A stretch of 16,202 bases of DNA from Desulfobacteraceae bacterium (GTDB lineage Bacteria; Desulfobacterota; Desulfobacteria; Desulfobacterales; Desulfobacteraceae), in assembly GCA_022712835.1 (NCBI GenBank), contig JAFLJU010000005.1, positions 1 to 16,202 of the forward strand, in the 5' to 3' direction. Below are positions 6,889-14,827 of the stretch, in pieces; positions within the stretch are counted from its first letter, which is position 1; the number at the start of each line of letters is the position of its first letter. The translations under genes were made by a program, and so were the position numbers. The notes below the pieces were generated by a model. That model saw nothing but the letters and a program-made list of their open reading frames with translations, did no database searches and was not told the origin of the DNA.

Positions 6889-7899
6889 ATGAGTGAAATT
6901 AACTGGCAAAATACTTTTGATCAGGATTTTTTGAAAGAAAAAAAGCAAAGACTAAAGAACCCCCCGAAAAATTTACCACTAGGTTCTTATGCGAATCAAT
7001 TTACGGGTACGGATCCAAGCCAGGAAGACAATAGTTTCAAAGATATAGATAGGCAAGATAGATTTAGAGATAACTATCTTCAAGGAGGGGAATATCGCCA
7101 ACCGGTTTCAGATGTTGATAATGGGGGATATAGGGTTCAAAATGATGGGGTCCCAAACGAGGGATATCAACAAAGAGATTCGTTACGGACAGAAACAACA
7201 CCAGCATTTGAATATTATGCAGATCCTCTGGATGACAAAAAATCTTCAACAGGATGGCGATTTTTAAATTTGAAAAATAAAAAACAAACAGGCGATCTGT
7301 ATAAAAAAATATTGTATTATCATAAAAAGAAAGCTTATAAAGTTTTTAATTTTGTTAGTAGCAGGGGCAGGGAAGGGGTTTCCACGGTAGTGGCGAATTT
7401 GGTGGATTATGTTAATTCCCAGGCAACAGATAAAAAGTTTTTAGTGATTGATACGAATTTACGATCTCCTAGTTTGGGGAAGTTGTTTAATATCCCCAAT
7501 AACAGCTATGGTCTCGTTGATGTTTTCAACAGCAGGGTTGATCTGAATGAGGCAATTAGAGCCATAAGTTCTAATATTTTTCTTCTTCCATGTGGCAGTG
7601 GAAAAATGAATCATTTGGCCAACTTGGAGCAAGAAAATGTAATACACTTGCTCAATTATTGCCGAGAGTCATTTGATTATATATTCATAGATTGTCCCCC
7701 TGTCCTTAGCTCCCCTGACGCACTATCTGTCGCACCTGCCTGCGATTTGACTTTTTTAATATTACAATCTGCCGAGGTCCAGAGACCGGTTGTGGAAAAA
7801 GCTAAATCCCTTTTACAGGATGATGAATGTGAGATTGGAGGGATTGTCCTCAATCGGGTGCAACAAGTTATTCCCGGATGGGTATATAAATTTATATGA
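6889..7899 (+). CDS. CpsD/BY-kinase-like P-loop protein with degenerate Walker A
   Basis: A 336-residue cytoplasmic partner of the co-polymerase, in the ParA/MinD-like family of bacterial tyrosine kinases (CpsD, CapB, Wzc C-domain). The first ~125 residues are hydrophilic and rich in Tyr, Asn, Gln, Asp and Gly; the P-loop domain follows. Walker A reads SSRGREGVST (157-166), with Val164 where the family's Lys in GEGKS/T stands. Walker A' is FLVIDTNLRSPSLG (184-197), which keeps D188, and Walker B is YIFIDCPP (264-271). The protein ends soon after VLNRV at WVYKFI, without the C-terminal tyrosine cluster typical of active BY-kinases. At least five tyrosines lie instead in the N-terminal region (34, 63, 69, 81, 93, 109, 110). 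It may be a regulatory pseudokinase; this is inference. Confidence 0.85.
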   Translation: MSEINWQNTFDQDFLKEKKQRLKNPPKNLPLGSYANQFTGTDPSQEDNSFKDIDRQDRFRDNYLQGGEYRQPVSDVDNGGYRVQNDGVPNEGYQQRDSLRTETTPAFEYYADPLDDKKSSTGWRFLNLKNKKQTGDLYKKILYYHKKKAYKVFNFVSSRGREGVSTVVANLVDYVNSQATDKKFLVIDTNLRSPSLGKLFNIPNNSYGLVDVFNSRVDLNEAIRAISSNIFLLPCGSGKMNHLANLEQENVIHLLNYCRESFDYIFIDCPPVLSSPDALSVAPACDLTFLILQSAEVQRPVVEKAKSLLQDDECEIGGIVLNRVQQVIPGWVYKFI

Positions 7900-7917
7900 T
7901 ATATACAAGAGTCTAAA

Positions 7918-9171
7918 ATGCTTAATTATTTACTTTATTTACTCATATTAAGTATATTTCTTTTGGATTGGCTCTTTTTTAGATATGGAATTGGAATCCG
8001 TCAGTTGACTTGGTTGCCAGAGTTTATTTCAATAATAATTGCTGTGTCCATTCCATTTAGAACAGCGGTTACAAAACAGATCCATTTCCCAATTAAATAT
8101 GGATTTCTGCTATTACTGTATCTGTCCCACATATTCATCGGTTTTCTTTTAAATGACATCAGTGGGTGGACAATATTATCCGGGCTCAGGATTTACACGA
8201 AGTTTGTTCCTATTTTTTTACTGCCGATCATTTTTCCATTTTCAAAGCAAGATGCTAGAAAATTAATTATTATCCTATTCGTTTTATCAATGATTCAATT
8301 TCCCGTCGTACTCTGGCAGCGATTTTTTGAATTTGCTGGTTCGCTATCTGGAGATCCCATGGGCGGGACTCTTGGGGCCCATGCTTCTGGTGTATTATCC
8401 ATATTTTTATTGATAGTTCTTTCTTTTATTGTGGGGCTCTATTTAAAAGAAGAACTTTCCTTACCGGTATTTCTAATATTATTTATCGTTGTGTTTTTAC
8501 CCACAACCCTGAATGAAACAAAGGTAACCTTTGTTTTGATGCCGGTTGTCCTAATCCTTCCTGCATTATTTGTTAAGGGGAAGTTAAAATTAATGGTTCG
8601 TATTTTGTTTGTTGTGATCCTTTTTTCAGCTTCTTTTTTTGTGTTAAAAGGTATCTACAATTTTTACCAGGAGAAACGCTGGGGATATGGTATTGAGACC
8701 TTTGTTAGCATGCCGGGACGTATGGCGAGGTATAACAGGACTCGTTTTGATCCAATGCGGTATGCAATTGACAATGCAAAAAAGGACGTAAGGTTTTTGG
8801 TTTTTGGGCGTGGGGCCGGAAATGTATCGGAGGGATTCACCAGGAAGCTTAGTGGTAAATATGTTAGAGAAGGCGCTTATTATGGGGCGAAAGGCGTCTC
8901 TTTTACAAAGTTTGTATGGGAAATTGGTATCGCAGGTGTTCTTCTCATGTTTTTATTCCCTGTTTTTGTTTTTTTTGATGCAGTACGATTGTGTCAAAAA
9001 GATGGTTTTATGGGCGCCTTTGCTTTAGGAATGCTAAGTTTCTCAGTCCTTTTTTTGCTGGCAATGTTTTACACGGATGTATTTGTTCAAAATATTTTTG
9101 TATATCTATTTTTTTTGGCTGCCGGTCAAATTGCATATCTTCGAGGAAATGAACAGCTTTTGGAAACCTGA
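7918..9171 (+). CDS. Wzy-like O-antigen/exopolysaccharide polymerase
   Basis: A 417-residue polytopic inner-membrane protein with about ten to eleven hydrophobic helices, spread along its whole length. A long hydrophilic loop (about 248-330) carries several Arg and Tyr residues and lies just before the last group of helices. That layout is typical of the Wzy/WaaL O-antigen ligase-polymerase family, where the large periplasmic loop is catalytic. Sequence conservation in this family is low, so polymerase is favoured over ligase because of the Wza, Wzz and P-loop genes directly upstream. The start follows a weak ACAAGAG 18 bp after the previous stop codon. It is the last gene of the operon and converges on the minus-strand operon with only 4 bp between stop codons. 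Confidence 0.85.
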   Translation: MLNYLLYLLILSIFLLDWLFFRYGIGIRQLTWLPEFISIIIAVSIPFRTAVTKQIHFPIKYGFLLLLYLSHIFIGFLLNDISGWTILSGLRIYTKFVPIFLLPIIFPFSKQDARKLIIILFVLSMIQFPVVLWQRFFEFAGSLSGDPMGGTLGAHASGVLSIFLLIVLSFIVGLYLKEELSLPVFLILFIVVFLPTTLNETKVTFVLMPVVLILPALFVKGKLKLMVRILFVVILFSASFFVLKGIYNFYQEKRWGYGIETFVSMPGRMARYNRTRFDPMRYAIDNAKKDVRFLVFGRGAGNVSEGFTRKLSGKYVREGAYYGAKGVSFTKFVWEIGIAGVLLMFLFPVFVFFDAVRLCQKDGFMGAFALGMLSFSVLFLLAMFYTDVFVQNIFVYLFFLAAGQIAYLRGNEQLLET

Positions 9172-9175
9172 GATT

Positions 9176-10360
9176 CTATTTTTTTAATTTTAGGGCGTTG
9201 TAGCCGGCAAGCAACTTTGGAATTTCATGCTTCCATTGGAGTTTTGATACAACCCGCAATCTTCCGTAATCGCCCATTTCTTTGCCCTTTTTGGGGTTAT
9301 CTATAATTTCAATGATTCTTTCCATTAAAGATTTATAATCATTGGGCTTTGCATACAAAGAGGCTTTTTTTGCCGAAAATCTTCCCTCTGTCATTTCAAA
9401 TTGAACAATGGGTTTACCAAGTGCCATATACTCCATTATCTTGTTCATGGTGGATTTGTCGTTCATTTCATTTGCAATATCGGGGTTCACACATACATCT
9501 GCTGTGCTTAAAATTTCCATTAGTGTATCATCGGGTACCCTGTCAGTGAAAGTGACATGGGTTTTGATTTTTAGTTCTATCGCCATGTTTTTAAGGTGTT
9601 CGAGTTCAGTCCCCCCCCCCACAAGAATAAATTGGATATCGGTTCTTTTTTGTGTGTGTACAAGAAAATTGATTCCTTTTAACAAATAATCAAGCCCTTC
9701 CTGAGCTCCCATTACCCCAACATATCCCACCAAAAAAGTTCTGCCATTTTTCCATTTTGTATCTACAGGCCTTTTTTTAGTTCTATTCAAATCAGGTCCA
9801 CTACGAACTATATGAACATTGTCAGGTTTCATCCCTCCTCGTTCGATGGCAATTTTTTTATAAGATTCATTTGTAGCAATAGAAATGTCAGCCAATTGAA
9901 ACGTCCATTTTTCCCATAAGAGCATCAGTTTGTAAAAAAGGTCTTTTTTCCCAAATTTTGCGAGATATAGTTCTGGACATATATCATGATGATCAAATAC
10001 AAATTTTTTTTTAAAAAAAAATTTGTAAAATCCCCCAATAATGAAAATATTATCAGGTGGATTGCAGGCATGGATTACGTCAAAACCATTTTGATAGAAA
10101 ATTTTTGCTGATAGGATAAATTGATAATAAAGGGCGGATAAATATTCAACCAGGTATCCTGCGGCACCTCTGCCTTCAACGGGTAACGGATGGCGGTATA
10201 TATTGATTCCGTCAATTTTGTCAAATTTTTTTATATATCCCTTCATTACAGGACAGATGATAGAAACAGAATGTCCGTTCTCTTTTAGTGTTGTAGCCTC
10301 CTGCCATACCCTTCTGTCAAAGGGTACCGGTAGATTCTCAACAATTATTAGCACTTTCAT
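9176..10360 (-). CDS. GT4-family glycosyltransferase (WcaI-like group)
   Basis: A 394-residue GT-B fold retaining glycosyltransferase that would add one sugar to the lipid-linked repeat unit at the inner face of the membrane. The N-terminal acceptor domain opens with MKVLIIVENLPVPFDRRVWQ and includes FDHHDICPE (122-130). The C-terminal donor domain contains VGYVGVMGAQEGLDYLL (211-227), FILVGGGTELEHL (244-256) and the subgroup's NDKSTMNKIMEYMALGKPIV (300-319), in which E310 corresponds to the second Glu of the E-x7-E motif. Donor and acceptor cannot be named. The gene starts 6 bp after the dehydrogenase stop codon with a poor ribosome binding site, which suggests translational coupling. A ten-base G tract encodes Gly248-250; a one-base slip either way truncates the protein inside the donor domain. 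Confidence 0.92.
   Translation of the reverse strand: MKVLIIVENLPVPFDRRVWQEATTLKENGHSVSIICPVMKGYIKKFDKIDGINIYRHPLPVEGRGAAGYLVEYLSALYYQFILSAKIFYQNGFDVIHACNPPDNIFIIGGFYKFFFKKKFVFDHHDICPELYLAKFGKKDLFYKLMLLWEKWTFQLADISIATNESYKKIAIERGGMKPDNVHIVRSGPDLNRTKKRPVDTKWKNGRTFLVGYVGVMGAQEGLDYLLKGINFLVHTQKRTDIQFILVGGGTELEHLKNMAIELKIKTHVTFTDRVPDDTLMEILSTADVCVNPDIANEMNDKSTMNKIMEYMALGKPIVQFEMTEGRFSAKKASLYAKPNDYKSLMERIIEIIDNPKKGKEMGDYGRLRVVSKLQWKHEIPKLLAGYNALKLKK
9611..9620 (-). repeat. Ten-base G tract (C on the plus strand) in the glycosyltransferase gene
   Basis: On the coding strand the tract reads as the last base of a Val codon followed by three Gly codons. One extra G leads to TGA two codons later (gac tga). 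One fewer G leads to TAG after eleven further codons (ending tgg cga tag). Both outcomes remove the sugar-nucleotide-binding part of the enzyme. Confidence 0.9.
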
Positions 10361-10366
10361 ATTGGT

Positions 10367-11680
10367 TTACCAACAAATCCCTTTATAAACGTTATTGCTG
10401 TTTCTACCGTTAACAGCCCTAACAAGATCAATGACGATTTGATTCTCATTGACCCTGTCCATTAGATCGACAAATTCGGGTGAATTGTTACCAATTACCA
10501 AAGTCTGGGCATGTTCAAGAACGTCATCCATTGTGTTTACCATCAATTTTGCGATATGTGGAATTTTGTTCAAGATATAATCCTTATTTGCTCCGACTAA
10601 AGCTGCAAGATTAACATTTCTATCATATAGTTTTATTTCAAAACCTTTTCCAAGAAGCTGTTCAATCATATCCACAAGTGGACTTTCCCTCAAATCATCC
10701 GTTCCAGCCTTAAAACTGAACCCAAGAAATCCGATATTTTTATTTCCGGCTTCCATGACCATGTCCACCCCGTTTTGAATATGAGCTTTATTACTTGGCA
10801 GGATGGCATTTAATATGGGAAGATTCATATCAAGTGATTTACTTTTGTAGGTAATCGCTCTCAAATCTTTTGGGAGGCAAGATCCGCCGAATGCAAACCC
10901 TGGTTTTAAATAATTGGGAGAAATATTGAGTTTTGTGTCGCTGCAGAAAATATCCATAACTGCGTGGCTGTCTATCCCAATTGGTTTGCAGAGGTTCCCG
11001 ATTTCATTTCCAAATCCCACCTTTAGGGCATGCCATACATTGTCAACATATTTTATCATCTCTGAAATTTCAATTGAAGTCCTGATAACGGGCTCATTTA
11101 GGTTCTCATAAATTGAGGCCAGCAGGTCACCGCTTTTTTTGTCTATCTCACCAATTACTGTTTTGGGAGGATTGTAAAAATCATAGACAGCGGTTCCTTC
11201 CCGTAAGAACTCAGGATTATTGCAGACACCGATATCAGGCCCCACCTGTTTCTCCGAATTTGTTTCAAGTGTTGGAATTACAATATTTTTTATTGTCCCG
11301 GGCAGTATTGTACTTCTGATAACCACCACATGGCGGCTGCCTTTCTCCTTAATTGCTGTTCCAATTTGTTCACACACCCTTCGGACATAGCGCGTATCTA
11401 TGTCTCCGTTTAATTGACTGGGAGTGCCCACACAGACCATCGAAAGGTCACTTTCTCTTACGGCTTCCTTTGGATCAAGCGTTGCTTGCAATCTACCTTT
11501 GTTTACCATGGATTTTATGATGTCGTCTATCTCATCTTCAATAATTGGCGAATCTCCTCTGTTGATCATATCAACCTTGACACTTACCGTATCAACTCCA
11601 ATAACCGCATGACCATTTTTTGCAAGACATGCAGCTGTGACAACTCCAACATATCCAAGTCCAAAGATACTTATCTTCAT
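10367..11680 (-). CDS. algD: GDP-mannose 6-dehydrogenase (AlgD type)
   Basis: A 437-residue cytosolic enzyme that oxidises GDP-mannose in two NAD-dependent steps to GDP-mannuronic acid. The Rossmann motif GLGYVG and the segment GVDTVSVKVDMIN match the UDP/GDP-sugar dehydrogenase family. NNPEFLREGTA and GFAFGGSCLPKD supply the catalytic region with the nucleophilic Cys (position 268 from the ATG chosen here). AlgD rather than UDP-glucose dehydrogenase is favoured by the segments VWHALKVGFGNEIGN, LGFSFKAGTDDLRESPLV and LYDRNV, and by the C-terminal GICW, which I recall from Pseudomonas AlgD. The ATG at 11680 is preferred over the in-frame GTG at 11686 because AGAGG lies 5 bases upstream and the protein then begins MKISIFGLGYVG, as in AlgD. 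A GDP-mannuronate supply suggests an acidic polymer. Confidence 0.88.
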   Translation of the reverse strand: MKISIFGLGYVGVVTAACLAKNGHAVIGVDTVSVKVDMINRGDSPIIEDEIDDIIKSMVNKGRLQATLDPKEAVRESDLSMVCVGTPSQLNGDIDTRYVRRVCEQIGTAIKEKGSRHVVVIRSTILPGTIKNIVIPTLETNSEKQVGPDIGVCNNPEFLREGTAVYDFYNPPKTVIGEIDKKSGDLLASIYENLNEPVIRTSIEISEMIKYVDNVWHALKVGFGNEIGNLCKPIGIDSHAVMDIFCSDTKLNISPNYLKPGFAFGGSCLPKDLRAITYKSKSLDMNLPILNAILPSNKAHIQNGVDMVMEAGNKNIGFLGFSFKAGTDDLRESPLVDMIEQLLGKGFEIKLYDRNVNLAALVGANKDYILNKIPHIAKLMVNTMDDVLEHAQTLVIGNNSPEFVDLMDRVNENQIVIDLVRAVNGRNSNNVYKGICW

Positions 11681-11733
11681 GCCCACCTCTTTTTATCGTT
11701 CAGGATTATAGCTGTTGATGGAATGTACAGTTT

Positions 11734-13734
11734 TCATTCATCTAATTCCACACTTAGTTGGGTAATTATTCTTTCTTTATTGTTCAGTGTTTTATAAAAC
11801 CTGATGGATGTGCTTTCCTGGATTTCGTTAAAATTACCAGAGTACCACCCGGCAATCGGATCATGGGATCCTTTAAAAATTTCAATTTTTCCCCTGCTAT
11901 CCGGTAAAACTATAATTTTTATACCGTTCCTTTGTATGTGAATCTCTCCCCCCGTCTTGTTTTTAACGCTGCAAAGGGGGTGAATATGAAAAAAACATTC
12001 TATCAATCCGGTGTCTTGTGTTTCAATATAATCTGAAATTATTAGCTGGTTTTGTTTCCATTTTATTTGTCTAGTGATCGCTGACGTTTGATTTTTTTTA
12101 AGTTCTGCCTTTACTCCTGCCCGCCACAGAATAGATCCATTATTGTTTTCAAGACGATTTTCAGTTATTTGGTAGGGTTTCCCAAACATGAAATCTCCTA
12201 TCTGCTCGCTCATATCTTGTTGGTTGATTCGGATCGTATTATGTGCTGCCGTGGATCGAAAATAGGTCCTCCATTTTCCTCCGCTATGGTATCGGTACGT
12301 GCCAGGGTCTATGAAAAACTCCAGACCTCCAACTGAAAGGGTAAATGAAAGTGCATCCAGGTGGCCATGGGCGTATAGCGGTGCCATTCCCATAGGCATC
12401 GCATTGCCGATCAAAAGGAATTCTTTTCGATTTATTCGCCCTCTAATGACAGCAAGTCCGCTTTTCCTGTGGAGTTGTGATATCCCATGGCCGTCGATCT
12501 CGGGGTCTTTTTTTGATTCATTGGGCGTATTATCGGCTTTTTGCTTCAGGGCAGATGCTTTAGGATGAACCTGTTTATGCCCTGTTAAAATCCATGTTTT
12601 TAAGTCAGGGATTTCTGTGGAGAGGTCTTTCCTCGAAAATAACAAAGAACCGGTATTTAGAATCGAAGAAAAGTTTTCCAAGTTTGACAGACCAAAATTT
12701 ACAAGTACTGCACTGTCTTGGTCTCCAATATTGGGGATATTTCTGTTTACATCCATAATCGATTTTATAAATCCACAGGATTTTTCAAGTCGCTCATTTA
12801 TGGCCTGATTATACTCGATACCACAGGTGTCGCATGAAATTTTATATAATAGGAAAAAATCAGCAACAAAGGAAAGATATGTGGTTGAGAATTCAAAGCT
12901 TCCGCCATCATCTAAAATTTGACGGCTTACCTCATTATCAAGAATCTTTTTTCCTTTTGTGAACCATTTTTTTGAATGATTTAAGTGGGGAAAATACAGT
13001 CCGGCAATAAACAATCCAAATCCTTCCGCAAGAAGATGGTTATTTGAGGATGAATATTTGGAAGGGTATCGGTGAAGATGAGTTCCATGGTTTTTTACAA
13101 ATGAATTAATCGCTTTTTGGTCATCTTGTGAAAAAAAATGGTCTTCAAAAAACGAAAGGGCCCATACCAGGTTGGCAAGACGGATACCGACTTCAATACC
13201 GCTGGCCCAGTTTATGCCAATTGGATACGGGTTTCCCGTCGTCCAGGATCGGATAAACCAGATAAACTTATCCGCATATTTTTTGTTTTTTGTTAGTCTG
13301 TAGGATATGCCGAGAGACACAAAAAAATACAGTCTGTTTATTTCCCATACAAATTTGACGCCCCCCAAGGTTTTGTCTCTATAATTAATATCCCCCCAGA
13401 ATTTTTTTGGCCAGAATTTTTGGGTTACCGGATCAAGAAACCATTCAATCTTTTTCCCATGGGAGACTTCAATTCCAAAGGCAATTAATTGATTCGTAAC
13501 GGCTTGGTCAGCAATGGATAAATGGTATTTGGTTTTTTGGGAAAAAAGAGCCCCAATAATTTTATTATCCCAATGGGCAGTAAGCAAAAATATTTTTTTT
13601 TCGGGAGGAGAAATACAGGAATCTTTTCCATGGGGGATGTATTTGTCCATGAGCTTTTTTGTTTTTTCCAGGAGTCTCCATAGAATTTCCTGTGGAGGCA
13701 TCTTGGAAAGACGGTTTATATACCACTGAATGAT
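11734..13734 (-). CDS. Heparinase II/III-family (alginate-lyase-like) polysaccharide lyase
   Basis: A two-domain enzyme of about 666 residues that would cleave a uronic-acid polymer by beta-elimination. The alpha-toroid domain has NWASGIEVGIRLANLVWA, NNHLLAEGFGLF and DDGGSFEFSTTYLSF. The heparinase II/III beta domain has HGHLDALSF, FIDPGTYRYH and AAHNTIRINQQ. There is no signal peptide, so it would act in the cytoplasm or be exported by an unusual route. The first ATG is at 13701, without a ribosome binding site. The open frame continues upstream with family-like residues (IIQWYINRLSK), and AAGGAA at 13749-13744 fits a start at the ATC of 13734 (ATC-ATT-CAG). No ATG, GTG or TTG exists in that extension, so initiation is non-canonical or an ATG has been lost. 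The neighbouring GDP-mannuronate dehydrogenase suggests a mannuronate-containing substrate. Confidence 0.87.
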   Translation of the reverse strand: MIQWYINRLSKMPPQEILWRLLEKTKKLMDKYIPHGKDSCISPPEKKIFLLTAHWDNKIIGALFSQKTKYHLSIADQAVTNQLIAFGIEVSHGKKIEWFLDPVTQKFWPKKFWGDINYRDKTLGGVKFVWEINRLYFFVSLGISYRLTKNKKYADKFIWFIRSWTTGNPYPIGINWASGIEVGIRLANLVWALSFFEDHFFSQDDQKAINSFVKNHGTHLHRYPSKYSSSNNHLLAEGFGLFIAGLYFPHLNHSKKWFTKGKKILDNEVSRQILDDGGSFEFSTTYLSFVADFFLLYKISCDTCGIEYNQAINERLEKSCGFIKSIMDVNRNIPNIGDQDSAVLVNFGLSNLENFSSILNTGSLLFSRKDLSTEIPDLKTWILTGHKQVHPKASALKQKADNTPNESKKDPEIDGHGISQLHRKSGLAVIRGRINRKEFLLIGNAMPMGMAPLYAHGHLDALSFTLSVGGLEFFIDPGTYRYHSGGKWRTYFRSTAAHNTIRINQQDMSEQIGDFMFGKPYQITENRLENNNGSILWRAGVKAELKKNQTSAITRQIKWKQNQLIISDYIETQDTGLIECFFHIHPLCSVKNKTGGEIHIQRNGIKIIVLPDSRGKIEIFKGSHDPIAGWYSGNFNEIQESTSIRFYKTLNNKERIITQLSVELDE

Positions 13735-13786
13735 TTTTTTGTGTTCCTTTCTTGGTAAGGGTAAAATATTAATACCTTATATCCAA

Positions 13787-14824
13787 CTATATAATTTGGG
13801 CACGTCCATTTATTAAATATTTTCGAAGTTTATTCATATAGATGGGGTGTAAATTTCGATGATAAATCCGGGGCAAGGATCTGTCACTGTCGATTCCCAG
13901 AAAAATACGCAGGGTGAATAGAAAAAATAATTCCTGGAAATAGTCGTCTTTTATCAAATTATCTTCCTTGAAATAGCCATCTTTAAAGCGTTCAATGAGG
14001 ATGCCAAGTTTTTTTTCTGAAATAAATGGGTAAAACCTAAAGAGGCTTTGGAGATTGATGAGAAAATAAGATATGTCATTCCATACACATGAAAATTCTG
14101 GAAATTTCGGATGAATGGCGGCATCCCAGTCAATGACAGCAAAACTTGAATTTGATATGATTATATTTCTTATTGTAAAATCATTATGTGGTTTAACCAG
14201 GCAAAGATTTGAGTCAGAAAAATTGTTTCCAATACGATCAAGGTGACTGCACAAAACAGACACTTCCTTTTTGCTGAAAGAGGTTTGGGTATTTAAGCCA
14301 TGAATGATCTGATTTAATATTTTGTGGAATTTAACCACCTTGTTGGTTGTCATGGCCTTGTGGTATTGTTGAAGCCATTCCCCTAACCGCTGGTATAAAA
14401 TCAAACAGTCTTGAGATATGCCATTGTTTAAAATATGCGTATTTTTTAAGGTGGCCCAGAGGAGGGTTGTCCCATTAAAATATGCCATTGCAACAATGCC
14501 AAGTTCAGAATCATACCAATAGGGTTTTGTGATATTGTGATGAATCCCTTGTTTTACAGAGCGCTTATAAATGTCAGACAATACATTAAAAAATTTTTCA
14601 GGTTGCTCAACCCGTTTAATCCATATGGTTTTTCTTTTTTGATCACCCGAAGGATTCTGGTATTCGATGAGACATTTTCCACCGATTCTGCTTGAGTATC
14701 GATTTTGCCTGCGCATCTCGGAAATAGATACGGTTTTTATCACATCATTTTTTCCGTCCAATATCATTTCAGAATTTGCAACGACATGGGATTGAATTTT
14801 TTTTAAAAAATAGGGAGTGGTCAT
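13787..14824 (-). CDS. APH-fold (aminoglycoside phosphotransferase-like) kinase
   Basis: A 345-residue soluble protein of the aminoglycoside/choline phosphotransferase superfamily. The catalytic loop reads PHNDFTIRN (212-220), giving D215 as base with N220. The metal-binding motif is AVIDWDAA (229-236) with D232. The N-lobe is less clear: IWIKRV (67-72) may hold the ATP-binding Lys. Resistance to a drug is unlikely in this context; relatives in polysaccharide loci probably phosphorylate a sugar or a glycan end. The gene starts only 3 bp after the methyltransferase stop codon, so the two are probably coupled. It is followed 52 bp later by the lyase gene. The substrate is unknown. Confidence 0.8.
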   Translation of the reverse strand: MTTPYFLKKIQSHVVANSEMILDGKNDVIKTVSISEMRRQNRYSSRIGGKCLIEYQNPSGDQKRKTIWIKRVEQPEKFFNVLSDIYKRSVKQGIHHNITKPYWYDSELGIVAMAYFNGTTLLWATLKNTHILNNGISQDCLILYQRLGEWLQQYHKAMTTNKVVKFHKILNQIIHGLNTQTSFSKKEVSVLCSHLDRIGNNFSDSNLCLVKPHNDFTIRNIIISNSSFAVIDWDAAIHPKFPEFSCVWNDISYFLINLQSLFRFYPFISEKKLGILIERFKDGYFKEDNLIKDDYFQELFFLFTLRIFLGIDSDRSLPRIYHRNLHPIYMNKLRKYLINGRAQII

Positions 14825-14827
14825 TAC

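Noticed and set aside
10367..11686. UDP-glucose 6-dehydrogenase (Ugd) as identity, and GTG 11686 as start
   Set aside because: Several internal segments and the C-terminal GICW agree better with AlgD; the ATG at 11680 has the better-placed ribosome binding site and gives the AlgD-like N-terminus.
13787..14824. Antibiotic resistance gene (aminoglycoside phosphotransferase)
   Set aside because: Only the general catalytic loop is shared; the gene is embedded and coupled in a polysaccharide operon, and the N-lobe does not resemble known resistance enzymes.
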